A stretch of DNA of 64,000 nucleotides from assembly GCF_001656035.1 (NCBI RefSeq), contig NZ_CP010029.1, positions 3,049,602 to 3,113,601 of the forward strand, read 5' to 3'. Below the pieces are notes generated by a model. That model was not told the origin of the DNA and ran no database searches. It saw nothing but the letters and a program-made list of their open reading frames with translations. A program made the position numbers and the translations under genes. The stretch comes from Yersinia entomophaga. Lineage in GTDB: Bacteria; Pseudomonadota; Gammaproteobacteria; Enterobacterales; Enterobacteriaceae. Positions 9,687-20,328 of the stretch are shown here, piece by piece (within the stretch, counting starts at the first letter, position 1; every line of letters starts with the position of its first letter).

Positions 9687-10499
9687 ATGCAGTATTGGGG
9701 AAAACTGCTCGGTCTGATATTGGGATTGATGTCCGGTATTGGTTTCTGGGGTGTAGTACTGGGGTTGATCGTCGGCCATATGGTAGATAAGGCTCGAACC
9801 GCGCGACGCCGCGGCTTTTTCGTCGATCAGCAAACGCGACAATCACTGTTTTTTCGCACCACATTTCAGGTTATGGGGCACCTGACCAAAGCCAAAGGAC
9901 GCGTAACTGAAGTTGATATTCAGCTTGCCAGTCAGTTGATGGATCGTATGCAATTACATGGAAATGCCCGCACGGCGGCGCAGCAGGCGTTCCGTGAAGG
10001 TAAGCAAAGCGACTTCCCATTGCGGGAAAAACTGCGTGAATTGCGCAGCGTTTGCTTCGGTCGTTTCGATCTTATTAGGATGTTTCTGGAAATTCAGTTA
10101 CAGGCTGCTTTTGCCGATGGTTCGCTCCATCCGAATGAACGGCAGGTACTGTACGTTATTGCCGATGAGCTAGGTATTTCCCGCAGCCAGTTCGATCAGT
10201 TTCTTCGCATGATAGAAGGTGGTCGTCAGTTTGGTGGGCAGGGTGGTTACTCTCAAGGGGGCTACCAGCAGGCACCGCAAGGGCCAACTCTGGCTGATGC
10301 CTGTAAAGTGCTAGGCGTTAATCCGAGCGATGATGCCGTTGCCATCAAGCGTGCTTATCGCAAATTAATGAGCGAACATCACCCGGATAAATTGGTCGCT
10401 AAGGGCCTTCCGCCGGAAATGATGGAAATGGCTAAGCAGAAAGCGCAGGAAATTCAGTCCGCTTATGATTTGATTAAGCGAGAAAAGGGATTTAAATAA
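9687..10499 (+). CDS. djlA: Membrane-anchored DnaJ-like co-chaperone DjlA
   Basis: A 270-residue inner-membrane co-chaperone of DnaK; overproduction in E. coli induces Rcs-dependent capsule genes. One N-terminal membrane segment (about 7-30) contains a Gly-rich helix, then a cytoplasmic TerB-like helical domain, a Gly/Gln-rich linker ('[13 protein letters not shown]') and a C-terminal J domain with the essential HPD motif ('SEHHPDKL'). Ribosome site GAGGAG precedes the ATG. The gene is divergent from lptD with a 183-base gap that should hold both promoters. Confidence 0.96.
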   Translation: MQYWGKLLGLILGLMSGIGFWGVVLGLIVGHMVDKARTARRRGFFVDQQTRQSLFFRTTFQVMGHLTKAKGRVTEVDIQLASQLMDRMQLHGNARTAAQQAFREGKQSDFPLREKLRELRSVCFGRFDLIRMFLEIQLQAAFADGSLHPNERQVLYVIADELGISRSQFDQFLRMIEGGRQFGGQGGYSQGGYQQAPQGPTLADACKVLGVNPSDDAVAIKRAYRKLMSEHHPDKLVAKGLPPEMMEMAKQKAQEIQSAYDLIKREKGFK

Positions 10500-10568
10500 G
10501 ATCGGATTTTTATTGAGATGCTTATCGATAAAATTTGCGGTCGCAACTTTTGTGCCATTTCATTCGAT

Positions 10569-10597
10569 ATTAAGGAAGGTAGGACGCCTTCCTTAAT
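10569..10597. terminator. Hairpin between converging djlA and rluA
   Basis: A perfect 11-bp inverted repeat (ATTAAGGAAGG / CCTTCCTTAAT) around a 7-base loop, in the short gap between converging genes. No U-tract follows in either direction, so termination is inferred from position. Confidence 0.5.
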
Positions 10598-10638
10598 AAT
10601 TCATCAAACACGATACTTACTTTACCGTTACTCATCAC

Positions 10639-11292
10639 TTAAAAATCGGCTTCACTGCGGAAATGCATAGGCGTGCCGAATTCTGGATGAGTGATACATA
10701 ACTCCTGGGCATGTAGCTGTAAGCGCGGAGCCATCGCCTTGGCCTCTGGAGGGGCGTAGAAGCCGTCGCCGAGGATAGGGTGCCCCATCGCCAGCATATG
10801 TACTCGTAGTTGGTGCGAGCGGCCGGTGATGGGCGATAATTTCACCCGAGTACTGCCGTCTGCATCCCGGGACAGCACCAGATACTCAGTTTGTGCAGAT
10901 TTACCGGTTTCATAACACACTTTTTGCTTCGGTCGATTAGGCCAGTCGCAAATCAGCGGCAAATCAATAACCCCTTCGTCCTGCGCCAGATGTCCCCAAA
11001 CTCGTGCAATATAAGATTTTTTCGGCTCACGTTCGCGAAATTGACGCTTTAATTCGCGTTCGGCGGCTTTGGTGAGTGCCACGACAATCACGCCGCTGGT
11101 CGCCATATCCAGACGATGAACGGATTCCGCAGCCGGAAAATCAGCCTGAATACGCGTCATTACGCTGTCTTTGTTTTCCGGTGCCCGTCCGGGTACCGAA
11201 AGCAACCCGCTCGGTTTGTTAACCACCATAATATGCTGATCCTGGTACAAAATATGTAGCCAGGGATCGCGCGGGGGGTTATAGGGTTCCAT
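10639..11292 (-). CDS. rluA: 23S rRNA/tRNA pseudouridine synthase RluA
   Basis: A 217-residue dual-specificity synthase making pseudouridine at 23S rRNA position 746 and tRNA position 32. The signature 'HRLDMATSG' places the catalytic Asp at residue 62 (E. coli Asp64); 'KPSGLLSVPGR' and 'PITGRSHQLRVHM' are also typical. The start at 11292 (MEPYNPPRDPW) matches the E. coli N-terminus. The open frame continues upstream, but that extension reads through the rapA terminator hairpin and is not family-like. It follows rapA on the same strand and is separated from it by that terminator. Confidence 0.95.
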   Translation of the reverse strand: MEPYNPPRDPWLHILYQDQHIMVVNKPSGLLSVPGRAPENKDSVMTRIQADFPAAESVHRLDMATSGVIVVALTKAAERELKRQFREREPKKSYIARVWGHLAQDEGVIDLPLICDWPNRPKQKVCYETGKSAQTEYLVLSRDADGSTRVKLSPITGRSHQLRVHMLAMGHPILGDGFYAPPEAKAMAPRLQLHAQELCITHPEFGTPMHFRSEADF

Positions 11293-11353
11293 GTTCAATC
11301 CGTTACCACCTTGCTGCAATTCGAGGTTTTTTCGATATGGCATATCAGTCTGG

Positions 11354-11382
11354 ATAAAAGAGCCGGAGGTTGCCGGCTCTTT
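11354..11382 (-). terminator. Rho-independent terminator of rapA
   Basis: A perfect 10-bp stem (AAAGAGCCGG / CCGGCTCTTT) with a 6-base loop lies 15 bases after the rapA stop on the minus strand; the transcript reads CCGGCTCTTTTATCC after the loop, giving a short U-tract. Confidence 0.85.
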
Positions 11383-11396
11383 CTTACACAAAAGTG

Positions 11397-14303
11397 TTAC
11401 TGGTGAGTGACCACAACCAAGCGGATTGCGTCAAGACGCCAGCCAGCCTGATTCAGGTTTTCCAGCACCATTTTGCGGTTATGCTCCAGCGCTTCGAGTT
11501 CGTCATCACGAATATTCGGGTTAACGGCTTTCAACGCTTCCAAACGTGCCAGTTCGGCACTCAGCTTTTCATCGGCTTCTTGCTTGGCGGTTTCGATCAG
11601 CGCTTTCGCCTGTTCTTCTACCAGCGCTTCCGCCTGTTGCAGCATGGCGTGAACCTCTTGCTGAACCGCGTTCACCAGCTTGCTTGAGGTGTGGCGATTG
11701 ACCGCATTCAACTGGCGGTTAAAGCTTTCAAACTCTACCTGAGCCGCCAGATTGGTGCCTTTGCGATCCATCAGCATACGTACCGGCGTCGGTGGCAGGA
11801 AGCGGGTCAGTTGCAGATGCTTAGGTGCCTGAGCTTCTACCACATAAACCAACTCCGCCAGCAGAGTACCTACTGGTAATGCTTTGTTTTTCAACAGAGA
11901 AACTGCACAGCTTCCGGTGTCGCCGGACAAAATCAAATCCAGGCCGTTGCGAATAATCGGGTGTTCCCAGGACACAAACTGTGCGTCTTCACGGGATAAC
12001 GCCTGATCGCGATCGAACGTTACGGTGCAGCCATCCTGCGGCAGACCAGGGAAATCCGGTACCAGCATGTGGTCTGATGGCGTTAATACGATCAGGTTAT
12101 CGCTGCGGTCTTCCTGATTGATGCCGACAATATCAAACAGGTTCAGCGCAAAGCTTACCAGATTGATGTCGTTATCCTGATTGGCGATAGCCTCGGCCAG
12201 TTCCTGACCGTGTTCGCCACCGTTTGAATGCATTTCCAGCAGACGGTCACGACCCTGCTCCAGTTGTTGCTTCAGTTTGTCGTGCTGCTGACGGCAGGTG
12301 TGGATAAATTCGTCCAAACCTTCCTGTTCGGCTGGCGTGGCCAGATAGCCGATCAATTCCTGATAGGCGCTGTCATAAATGGTTCGGCCTGTCGGGCAGG
12401 TATGTTCGAAGGCATCGAGACCTTCGTGATACCAGCGCACTAAAATCGCCTGTGCAGTATTTTCCAGATAAGGCACCATGATTTGAATTTCACGGTTCTG
12501 GCCAATGCGATCCAGACGTCCGATTCGCTGTTCCAGCAGATCTGGGTTAAACGGCAAATCAAACATCACCAACTGGCAGGCAAACTGGAAGTTACGCCCT
12601 TCTGAGCCGATTTCTGAACACAACAGCACCTGGGCACCGTCTTCTTCTGAGGCAAAATAAGCCGCTGCGCGATCCCGCTCAATCAGCGATAAACCTTCAT
12701 GGAACACGGCAGCGCGAATCGCCTCACGTTCACGTAAGACCTGCTCCAGTTGCAGCGCGGTGGCGGCCTGAGCGCAGATAACCAGCACTTTCTCATCGCG
12801 GTTGGCGATCAGGTAGTTCAGTAGCCATTCAACGCGAGGATCAAAATTCCACCAGGTGGCATTTTCCCCTTCAAATTCCTGATAAATCTGCTCGGGATAA
12901 AGCATATCTTTGGCGCGAGCTTCCAGCGATTTCTTCGCACCCATAATGCCAGAGACTTTGATCGCCGTTTGATACTGGGTTGGCAATGGCAGTTTTATTT
13001 CGTGCAGTACGCGGTGCGGGAAACCTTTCACGCCGTTACGGGTGTTACGGAACAGAACTCGGCTGGTACCGTGGCGATCCATCAGCATGTCGACTAGCTG
13101 GCGGCGCGCCGCTTCGCTGTCTTCTCCGTCGCTGTTTGCCGCTTTCAGCAGCGGTTCGATATCCTGCTCGGCAATCATTTCACCCAGCATATTCAGCTTG
13201 TCGTCCGCCAGACGCTCGCCGCCCAGCAGTAGCGTCACTGCGTCAGCGATAGGACGATATTGCTGTTGTTCGCTGACAAAATCTTCGTAATCGTGGAAGC
13301 GATCCGGATCCAGCAGGCGCAAACGGGCAAAGTGGCTCTGTTGGCCCAATTGCTCAGGGGTTGCGGTCAGCAGCAGTACGCCAGGGATATTTTCCGCCAG
13401 TTGCTCAATAACCTGATATTCGCGGCTCGGGGCTTCTTCGCTCCAGGCCAGATGGTGGGCTTCATCCACCACTAACAAATCCCAGGATGCGTCGGCCAGT
13501 TGCTCTAAACGTTGCTTGTTACGACGTACGAAATCTAATGAGCAGATAACCAACTGTTCGGTTTCAAATGGGTTGCTGCTGTCTTGCATCGCTTCGGAAT
13601 AACGACTGTCGTCAAACAGTGAGAAGCGTAGGTTAAAGCGGCGCAGCATCTCAACCAGCCACTGGTGTTGCAGGCTTTCCGGCACCACGATCAGCACGCG
13701 CTCAGCGCGACCAGCCAATAATTGCTGATGGATAATCATCCCGGCTTCAATGGTTTTACCCAAACCAACTTCATCGGCCAACAGTACGCGTGGAGCGTGA
13801 CGCTGACCGACTTCGTAAGCGATATGCAACTGATGAGGAATCAGGCTGGCGCGAACGCCGCGCAGACCGCTCCACGGTAAACGGAACTGCTCGCTTTGGT
13901 ATTTACGAGCGCGGAAACGCAGGGCAAAACGATCCATTCGATCGATCTGACCGGCGAATAGGCGATCTTGCGGCTTGCTAAAAGTGAGTTTGCTATCCAG
14001 CAACACTTCACGCATTGCTACGCCGGTTTCCTCGGTATCCAAACGGGTGCCGATATAGGTAATCAATCCGTTTTCGTGGGTGACTTCTTCCACTTTCATT
14101 TGCCAGCCTTCGTGGCTGCTGATGGTATCACCGGGGTTGAACATCACGCGGGTGATTGGAGAGTCATTTCTGGCATAGAGGCGGTTTTCACCGGTTGCAG
14201 GGAACAGCAAGGTGACCATGCGTACGTCGATGGCTACGACAGTACCCAGTCCAAGTTCGCTTTCTGTATCGCTGATCCAGCGTTGACCAAGTGTAAAAGG
14301 CAT
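11397..14303 (-). CDS. rapA: RNA polymerase-recycling ATPase RapA (HepA)
   Basis: A 968-residue Swi2/Snf2 ATPase bound to RNA polymerase that helps release polymerase stalled after termination; the length is identical to E. coli. Order of parts: N-terminal Tudor-like domains (about 1-107), helicase lobe 1 with '[12 protein letters not shown]' (GLGKT at 180-184) and DEAH at 280-283 ('[10 protein letters not shown]'), lobe 2 with '[13 protein letters not shown]' and '[11 protein letters not shown]', then the RapA-specific C-terminal region with a coiled-coil-like Glu/Ala/Leu stretch near residue 870-920. It is probably monocistronic; its own terminator separates it from rluA. Confidence 0.97.
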   Translation of the reverse strand: MPFTLGQRWISDTESELGLGTVVAIDVRMVTLLFPATGENRLYARNDSPITRVMFNPGDTISSHEGWQMKVEEVTHENGLITYIGTRLDTEETGVAMREVLLDSKLTFSKPQDRLFAGQIDRMDRFALRFRARKYQSEQFRLPWSGLRGVRASLIPHQLHIAYEVGQRHAPRVLLADEVGLGKTIEAGMIIHQQLLAGRAERVLIVVPESLQHQWLVEMLRRFNLRFSLFDDSRYSEAMQDSSNPFETEQLVICSLDFVRRNKQRLEQLADASWDLLVVDEAHHLAWSEEAPSREYQVIEQLAENIPGVLLLTATPEQLGQQSHFARLRLLDPDRFHDYEDFVSEQQQYRPIADAVTLLLGGERLADDKLNMLGEMIAEQDIEPLLKAANSDGEDSEAARRQLVDMLMDRHGTSRVLFRNTRNGVKGFPHRVLHEIKLPLPTQYQTAIKVSGIMGAKKSLEARAKDMLYPEQIYQEFEGENATWWNFDPRVEWLLNYLIANRDEKVLVICAQAATALQLEQVLREREAIRAAVFHEGLSLIERDRAAAYFASEEDGAQVLLCSEIGSEGRNFQFACQLVMFDLPFNPDLLEQRIGRLDRIGQNREIQIMVPYLENTAQAILVRWYHEGLDAFEHTCPTGRTIYDSAYQELIGYLATPAEQEGLDEFIHTCRQQHDKLKQQLEQGRDRLLEMHSNGGEHGQELAEAIANQDNDINLVSFALNLFDIVGINQEDRSDNLIVLTPSDHMLVPDFPGLPQDGCTVTFDRDQALSREDAQFVSWEHPIIRNGLDLILSGDTGSCAVSLLKNKALPVGTLLAELVYVVEAQAPKHLQLTRFLPPTPVRMLMDRKGTNLAAQVEFESFNRQLNAVNRHTSSKLVNAVQQEVHAMLQQAEALVEEQAKALIETAKQEADEKLSAELARLEALKAVNPNIRDDELEALEHNRKMVLENLNQAGWRLDAIRLVVVTHQ

Positions 14304-14627
14304 AAATTATCGGCTCGATTTTGGGTTGGGCAGTTATTTGTTTAACTAGTCTGTGTGTTTGATAAGGTTGGCTTTATTCACTATAAATTTAATTTTATTG
14401 TCGACGAATGACGCCAACCCTTATCAACTAACTGGCAATAGTTTACCGTCCGCGCAGGCTGATGGCCTAAGAATCTGCCTGAAAAAACGTGACAACCTGT
14501 GTGACGTAGGTGGCAGAGTCCGTTTGCACGGATAAATAACGACATTATGATTGATGCGCGATTTGGCAAGGGCGCTATGGTAATGGAAGGCGCGCCCGTC
14601 GTCACCTGTAAAACCACGGAAAAGTGA
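14304..14627. other. Intergenic region between rapA and polB
   Basis: A 324-base gap upstream of rapA and downstream of polB (both minus strand). It must carry the rapA promoter, though I could not fix a convincing -35/-10 pair. It holds one clear structure: an inverted repeat, GATAAGGTTGGC (14361-14372) and GCCAACCCTTATC (14413-14425), which match apart from one extra base, separated by 40 AT-rich bases. No gene was seen. Confidence 0.6.
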
Positions 14628-16991
14628 TTAAAAAAGTCCCATTTGACCAGTAATCAACGTTGTAAAATCATCCTGCAGAAAGGGTAGTATAGCCTCGGCT
14701 ACGGGTTGTAGCTGGCGGGAGAGGTAATGATCGTAATCAATGGGGGAATGACGAATTTCCAGCGGCTCCGGGCCAGACGTGGTCATCACATAGCTGATCC
14801 AGCCGCCGTTTTGGTATTGCAAAGGGCGTCCTTGCTGACGATTAAACTCATCGGCCAGACGAGCCGCACGGGCATGAGGTGGCACATTGCGCTGATAATC
14901 ATCCAGCTTTCTTCGCAGCCGTTTCCGATAAACCAGCAGATGATCCAGCTCGCCGTTCAGGGTTTGCGCCACGTAATCGCGAATGTAGTCCTGATAGGGT
15001 TGCTGTTGGAATATACGTTGATAAAGTTCTTGCTGAAAAGTCTGAGCCAGCGGCGTCCAATCGGTGCGCACGGTTTCTAACCCTTTGTACACCATACGAT
15101 CGCCTTCGGGCGTGGTGACCAATCCAGCATAACGTTTTTTACTGCCTTGCTCTGCGCCGCGGATGGTGGGCATCAAAAAGCGCCGATAGTGAGTTTCAAA
15201 CTCCAGTTCTAATGCGCAGGACAGGCCAAACGTCTCGTGCAAATGTCGTTGCCACCATGCGTTCACGTATTCCACCAATTCTTTGCCAATCTGGCTGGCT
15301 TGCTCGTCGCTATGGGCGTGTTTCAGCCAGACAAAGGTGGAGTCGGTGTCGCCGTAAATGACCTGATAACCGCGATCTGCGATTAATTCACGCGTTTGGC
15401 GCATGATCTCGTGACCACGCAGTGTGATCGAAGAGGCCAGCCGAGGATCGAAGAAACGGCAGCCGCTGGAGCCCAATACGCCGTAAAACGCATTCATAAT
15501 GATTTTCAACGCTTGAGATAACGGCTTATTTTTCTGTTGTTTAGCGGCTTCTCGGCCTTGCCAGATTTGTTTAACAATGGCGGGTAGGCAGTGTTTCTCG
15601 CGAGAAAACCAGGCGTTGCGAAAACCGGGCACTGAATGCGCAAGCGTTGGCTGATGCATGCCTTCGACTAAGCCAACAGGATCTATCAGGAAAGTTCGAA
15701 TAATCGACGGGTACAGGCTTTTGTAGTCCAGCACCAGCACCGAGTCGTACAAACCGGGCTGAGAATCCATCACGAAGCCGCCGGGGCTATGTTCTTCCGG
15801 TAACTCCCCTAAATTCGGCGCGACATAACCGGCCCGGTGCATGCGCGGCAAATACAGATGAGTAAAGGCCGCGACCGACCCGCCGCTGCGATCGGCGGCC
15901 AGACCGGTTACGCTGGCTCTTTCCAGTAAGAAGCTGAGCAATTCGGTTTTGGCAAAAATCCGCGTTACCAACTCGCAGTCTTTCAAGTTATAGCGCGCTA
16001 GCGCAGGTTTATCCTCAGCAAAGCGACGATTGATTTCATCCATTCGTTGATAGGGGGAATCGCTATCTTTGCCTTCGCCCAGCAAGGTTTGCGCGACGGA
16101 TTCCAGACTGAAAGAGGGAAAATTCCAGGTGGCTGATTTGAGCGCTTCAATGCCGTCGATAATCAGCCGCCCAGCGGCTGAGGCAAAAAAGTGCCCCTGT
16201 TTAAAACCGTGCTCGCGCCATTCCAGTGGGTTACCGCCACGACCAAAACGCAGTGGAATCTGATAGCGATCCGCATGTTTTTGCAGTACCCGCAGATCAA
16301 ATTGCACCAGATTCCAGCCGATAATGGCATCGGGATCGTATTGTTCCAGCCATTGATTCAGTTTTTCCAGTAGCTGCGGACGGCTGGCAACGTATTCCAG
16401 ATTGAAATCCAACGGTTGCTCATCCCCATTTTGCGGCCCCAACATATAAACTTGACGCTGGCCGCAGCCTTCCAGTCCAATACTGTACAACTCACCGTGC
16501 TCGCTGGTTTCTATATCCAGAGACAGCAGTTTTATTGGTGGACGATAATCTTCGGCTGGTTTCATTCGGGTGGACAATAACGTGCCGTTTTTATCCGGTA
16601 GTCCGCTAAACCACACTGGTGCGGTAATAAAACGTTCCATCAGGTAGCGTTCCGGCGGGCGAATGTCCGCTTCGTAGACATTCACTCCGCCTTCTTTCAG
16701 CAGCTTTTCCAGCCGCATCAGCTGACGATGTTGTTGGCAATACAGCCCTAAAACCGGGCGGCGGTGAAAATCCGTCAGGGAAAGCGGCCGTAACTGATAG
16801 CGGCGCTCATCCCGCAGGATTTGCTCTGCCAACGGCGCTTGCTCTGCGGGAATAAAGGCCACGGAAGGCTGAGGCGGCAGCCGAACCAACTGTGGCCCAT
16901 TATCGGTTGCCAACCAGAATTCAACTTCAGTGCCTGCCGCTGTATCCCGCCAATGGCGGGTGAGCAGGAAACCTTGGCGCGCTTGATCCAC
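14628..16991 (-). CDS. polB: DNA polymerase II
   Basis: A 787-residue family-B DNA polymerase with 3'-5' proofreading, used in replication restart and lesion bypass and induced by SOS in E. coli (783 residues). Exonuclease motif I '[11 protein letters not shown]' has Asp159/Glu161. Polymerase motifs follow in order: '[10 protein letters not shown]' (about 420), '[15 protein letters not shown]' (about 495) and the catalytic 'YGDTDST' (about 545). A LexA-like box lies 74 bases upstream. In E. coli the araBAD and araC genes follow upstream before yabI; here only 264-276 bases separate polB from yabI. Confidence 0.97.
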   Translation of the reverse strand: MDQARQGFLLTRHWRDTAAGTEVEFWLATDNGPQLVRLPPQPSVAFIPAEQAPLAEQILRDERRYQLRPLSLTDFHRRPVLGLYCQQHRQLMRLEKLLKEGGVNVYEADIRPPERYLMERFITAPVWFSGLPDKNGTLLSTRMKPAEDYRPPIKLLSLDIETSEHGELYSIGLEGCGQRQVYMLGPQNGDEQPLDFNLEYVASRPQLLEKLNQWLEQYDPDAIIGWNLVQFDLRVLQKHADRYQIPLRFGRGGNPLEWREHGFKQGHFFASAAGRLIIDGIEALKSATWNFPSFSLESVAQTLLGEGKDSDSPYQRMDEINRRFAEDKPALARYNLKDCELVTRIFAKTELLSFLLERASVTGLAADRSGGSVAAFTHLYLPRMHRAGYVAPNLGELPEEHSPGGFVMDSQPGLYDSVLVLDYKSLYPSIIRTFLIDPVGLVEGMHQPTLAHSVPGFRNAWFSREKHCLPAIVKQIWQGREAAKQQKNKPLSQALKIIMNAFYGVLGSSGCRFFDPRLASSITLRGHEIMRQTRELIADRGYQVIYGDTDSTFVWLKHAHSDEQASQIGKELVEYVNAWWQRHLHETFGLSCALELEFETHYRRFLMPTIRGAEQGSKKRYAGLVTTPEGDRMVYKGLETVRTDWTPLAQTFQQELYQRIFQQQPYQDYIRDYVAQTLNGELDHLLVYRKRLRRKLDDYQRNVPPHARAARLADEFNRQQGRPLQYQNGGWISYVMTTSGPEPLEIRHSPIDYDHYLSRQLQPVAEAILPFLQDDFTTLITGQMGLF

Positions 16992-17064
16992 CGGATTACC
17001 TTTAATGAATGCTACCTTTAATTCATGATGCTATGAATGAGTGTTAACTGCCGTGTCTTTTAGT

Positions 17065-17080
17065 ATGGTTTTTTATACAG
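17065..17080 (-). promoter_or_regulatory. LexA (SOS) box upstream of polB
   Basis: On the minus strand the site reads CTGTATAAAAAACCAT. The left half CTGTATAAAA is the same as I recall for the E. coli polB box; the right half ends CAT instead of CAG. The position, 74 bases upstream of the start, suits SOS control of polB. One core mismatch suggests a weaker operator. Confidence 0.6.
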
Positions 17081-17267
17081 TCATTGTCTATTTGAATGGT
17101 TGCCAGATAGCTTCCGTATGTTTCCAATAGATTTCGTCGCAAACACTCAATCAGTTGAATCACAGTGAATTCAGCAGCAGTACGGAAATAGCCCGGAAAA
17201 AATCATTGATTGACGGGACTATGAGGTAGCTGGACAATCCCTCGCGCTTTATACAATGGATAAATTT

Positions 17268-18035
17268 ATGGAAGCCTATTTAGAACACCTTTTGACACAA
17301 TCACTGGCTTTCACGCTATTTGTCGTCATGTTTGTCACATTTATCGAATCTTTAGCGCTGGTTGGCCTTTTGTTGCCGGGAACGGTGATGATGGCGAGCG
17401 TGGGGGCGTTAATTGGAAGCGGTCAGGTTGGATTTTATCCGGCGTGGGCGGCGGGGATTGTCGGTTGCCTGTTAGGAGATTGGATTTCCTACTTTATCGG
17501 GCGGGCGTTTAAACAGCCGCTGCACCGTTGGTCATTTCTGAAAAAGCATAAAACTATGCTGGATAAAACCGAGTATGCGCTGCATCAGCACAGCATGGCG
17601 ACGGTGTTGATCGGCCGCTATATTGGCCCCACTCGGCCATTGGTGCCGATGGTCGCCGGTATGCTGGATCTGCCGCCACTAAAATTCGCTTTGCCAAATA
17701 TTATTGGTTGCCTGACTTGGCCGGCGGTGTATTTCTTCCCCGGTATTTTGGCTGGAGTGGCGATTGATATCCCGCCCAGCGCCAATAGTTTCATGTTTAA
17801 GTGGCTGTTAGTCTTAGTGGCGGTAACCGTTTGGCTGGCGGGATGGTTGGGCTGGCGCTGGGTTCGCTACGGCAAGCGTAAGCCAGATCGTCTGAGTCGT
17901 TGGCTGCCGCTGGCGCGTTTACGCGGGTTAACCATATTGATGACGCTGGCGGCAATCGGCAGCTTTATCTGGCTGCACGTACAGCCGATTATGCCGATTT
18001 ACCGCCATTTGCTGTGGAAAGTGTTAGCCGGTTAA
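17268..18035 (+). CDS. yabI: DedA-family inner-membrane protein YabI
   Basis: A 255-residue DedA/SNARE-associated membrane protein. The start at 17268 ([12 protein letters not shown]) aligns with E. coli YabI (254 residues); an ATG 12 bases upstream lacks a ribosome site. Family features: '[12 protein letters not shown]', 'GALIGSG', '[10 protein letters not shown]', and the hallmark '[17 protein letters not shown]' with its essential Arg residues. DedA proteins are linked to proton-motive-force homeostasis and undecaprenyl-phosphate or lipid translocation; the exact role of YabI is not established. The gene runs tail-to-tail into thiQ with a 12-base overlap. Confidence 0.94.
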   Translation: MEAYLEHLLTQSLAFTLFVVMFVTFIESLALVGLLLPGTVMMASVGALIGSGQVGFYPAWAAGIVGCLLGDWISYFIGRAFKQPLHRWSFLKKHKTMLDKTEYALHQHSMATVLIGRYIGPTRPLVPMVAGMLDLPPLKFALPNIIGCLTWPAVYFFPGILAGVAIDIPPSANSFMFKWLLVLVAVTVWLAGWLGWRWVRYGKRKPDRLSRWLPLARLRGLTILMTLAAIGSFIWLHVQPIMPIYRHLLWKVLAG

Positions 18036-18734
18036 AGTTGAGGTAATGCCCAGTACGCAGGCCTCAGCCACCGAACCTTCCACCAATGCCTGAGTCGGGC
18101 CATCGTAATAGATGCGCCCGTCCACTATCAGTAACGTTCGTTCCGCAATCCGCGCGGCATCGTCCAGATTATGGGAAACCATAAGCAAAGTCAGTTGGCG
18201 ACGGTCGCAAACCTGTTCCAGCAGTTGCAGCATTTCGGTGCGTAATGCCGGATCGAGTGCAGAAAATGGCTCATCCAATAACAGGATCGGCTGGCTGCGA
18301 ACCAGACACCGCGCCAGCGCCGCTCGTTGCCGCTGGCCACCGGAAAGCTGTGCTGGCAAGCGATCCAGACAGTTCTCCAATCCTACCTGTTGAGCAATTT
18401 GCTGCAATAACTGGCGTTGTTGGTTATTCAGCTTTAATCCCGGATTTAGCCCCAGCCCGATGTTTTGCTCAACTGTCAAATGTGAGAATAAATTGTTTTC
18501 CTGAAACAGCATGGAAACCGGTCGCTTAGCTGGAGGGCTACCGCTGTGCTCTTGGTTATTCAATAGCATACGACCACTGACTGGCGTAAGGAACCCGGCG
18601 ATTAGGCTAAGTAAGGTGCTTTTACCTGCTCCGCTGGGGCCAAGAATAGCCACGCGCTCGCCCGGATTAATTTGCACATCAAAGCGCATAGGCAAGTGGT
18701 CATATAAATAGGTAATTTTCTCAAGCTTTAGCAT
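18024..18734 (-). CDS. thiQ: Thiamine ABC transporter ATP-binding protein
   Basis: A 236-residue ABC ATPase that powers import of thiamine and its phosphates. Walker A 'GPSGAGKST' at 32-40, Q-loop '[10 protein letters not shown]', signature LSGGQ at 130-134 and Walker B '[12 protein letters not shown]' with Glu155 are all intact. The start at 18734 ([11 protein letters not shown]) matches E. coli and overlaps the end of thiP by 14 bases, so the two are translationally coupled. It is the last gene of thiBPQ; its 3' end overlaps the 3' end of yabI on the other strand. Confidence 0.96.
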   Translation of the reverse strand: MLKLEKITYLYDHLPMRFDVQINPGERVAILGPSGAGKSTLLSLIAGFLTPVSGRMLLNNQEHSGSPPAKRPVSMLFQENNLFSHLTVEQNIGLGLNPGLKLNNQQRQLLQQIAQQVGLENCLDRLPAQLSGGQRQRAALARCLVRSQPILLLDEPFSALDPALRTEMLQLLEQVCDRRQLTLLMVSHNLDDAARIAERTLLIVDGRIYYDGPTQALVEGSVAEACVLGITSTLTG

Positions 18735-20328
18735 GGCGGCCCGGCAATTTCTCAATAAGGGTAAACAGGAGGAAACACAATAACAGTAGCAGTAGGGCGG
18801 TTACCGCGCCGTCGTTGCTGCGATAGGCACCAATTTGCTGATAAAGATAGAACGGCAGGGTACGGAAATGCTCGTTGCCAAATAGCGCGACGACGCCAAA
18901 ATCACCGATAGATATCACGCTGGCGAAGGCGAGTGCCTGAGCTAATGGACGTTTTAAGGCGCTAAATTCCACCCAGCGCAGTCGGTGCCAACCACGGATA
19001 TCCAGCGACAGGCATAGCGGGCCGTAGCGTTCAGCCAAATCGCGCATCGGGTTATCCAGTACTTTCAGCGCATAAGGCACTGCAATCAGCGCGTTGGTGA
19101 GAATCACTAGCGCGTAGGGGGATTGGGGTAAACCTATGGTGTCATTGAGCAACAGGAAGAAACCGGTGGCTAAAACAATGCCCGGCATCGCCAATATCAC
19201 CATTCCGCTCATTTCCATTGCCTGGCCGAATACCATTTTATCTCGCAACTTTAACTCTCGGCTGCTCCACAGCAACATCATGGTCAGCAGTACGCAGAGC
19301 AATCCAGCAGCCACGGCGATAGTCAGCGAGGTCGTTAAAGCCTGCCATAGCGCCGGTTGTTGTAATACGCTAAATAGGGTTTTATTAGTGCCGTCAATGA
19401 CCACTGCCAGCAGAGGTGGTAACAGCAATAATAGCGTGCCGATGATGAGTACGCTGTCGCTAACCCGTTGCCACAGGCTGTCTTGCGGGTTACGCCAGCT
19501 TTGAGCATGAGTGTTTCCCACCGCTAGCGCGCTATTTAGCCGCTGGCTCAGTAGCACCAACCCCAGACAGCAACCGAGCTGAATCAGCGCCAGCAGCGCC
19601 GCTCGGCCTAAATCGTAGTCGTAGCTAAGCGCCTGATAAATAGCCAGCTCAATGGTTGTCGCCTGTGGCCCGCCGCCAAGAGACAGCACGGTAGCAAAAC
19701 TGGCGAAGCACAACATAAAGATCAGCGCGGCAGTAGGCAGAATCTGGCGGCGCAAATAAGGCCATTCCACCCAGCGGAAATGCTGCCAACCGTTCATTCC
19801 CAACTGAGCGGCCAATTGGCGCTGTTCCACCGCAATACTTTCCAGTGATTGCAGTAACAGGCGGGTAGCCAGCGGTAGATTGAAAAAGACATGAGCCAGC
19901 AGAATGCCTTGCAAACCATAAGGGGAAAAATGGTAATCCAGCCCTAGCCAGCCGAAAAGTTGCGCTAACCAGCCTTGGCGCCCATAGACGCTCAAAATAC
20001 CAAATAGCGCCACCAATACCGGCAGAACTAAGGTCATGGCGCATAATCGCAGCAACAGTTGACGGCCGGGAAAGCGGCGGCGATACAGAGCGCGAGCCAG
20101 CAGAATAGCGGGAGCCACCGAGAACAGGGCCGATAAAAAAGCCTGCCAGAAGGTAAAGCGCACCACGTGCCACAAATAGCTGTCCTGCCATACTCCGATC
20201 CAGTCGGCTTCTGGGGCATGACGCCAGATGGCGCTAAATGCCAGCAGCGCCACCCCAACCAGCAGGAATGAAGCAACTAGTCCCGGGCAGAGCCAAGCGG
20301 GGATTAGCGGCTGACGGCGGATTGCCAT
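18721..20328 (-). CDS. thiP: Thiamine ABC transporter permease
   Basis: A 535-residue membrane protein that is an internal duplication of the ABC permease fold: two halves each of about six membrane segments, with two EAA-type loops ('[21 protein letters not shown]' region at about 180-195 and '[20 protein letters not shown]' region at about 450-470) that dock on ThiQ. The start at 20328 ([12 protein letters not shown]) matches E. coli and lies within the end of thiB (25-base overlap). It forms the channel for thiamine delivered by ThiB. Confidence 0.96.
   Translation of the reverse strand: MAIRRQPLIPAWLCPGLVASFLLVGVALLAFSAIWRHAPEADWIGVWQDSYLWHVVRFTFWQAFLSALFSVAPAILLARALYRRRFPGRQLLLRLCAMTLVLPVLVALFGILSVYGRQGWLAQLFGWLGLDYHFSPYGLQGILLAHVFFNLPLATRLLLQSLESIAVEQRQLAAQLGMNGWQHFRWVEWPYLRRQILPTAALIFMLCFASFATVLSLGGGPQATTIELAIYQALSYDYDLGRAALLALIQLGCCLGLVLLSQRLNSALAVGNTHAQSWRNPQDSLWQRVSDSVLIIGTLLLLLPPLLAVVIDGTNKTLFSVLQQPALWQALTTSLTIAVAAGLLCVLLTMMLLWSSRELKLRDKMVFGQAMEMSGMVILAMPGIVLATGFFLLLNDTIGLPQSPYALVILTNALIAVPYALKVLDNPMRDLAERYGPLCLSLDIRGWHRLRWVEFSALKRPLAQALAFASVISIGDFGVVALFGNEHFRTLPFYLYQQIGAYRSNDGAVTALLLLLLCFLLFTLIEKLPGRHAKA

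Noticed and set aside
9570..9864. Two short minus-strand frames across the lptD-djlA gap and the djlA start
   Set aside because: They are antisense to djlA, lack ribosome sites and resemble no family.
11293..11391. A 33-codon N-terminal extension of rluA
   Set aside because: It is a translation of the rapA terminator hairpin and does not match RluA.
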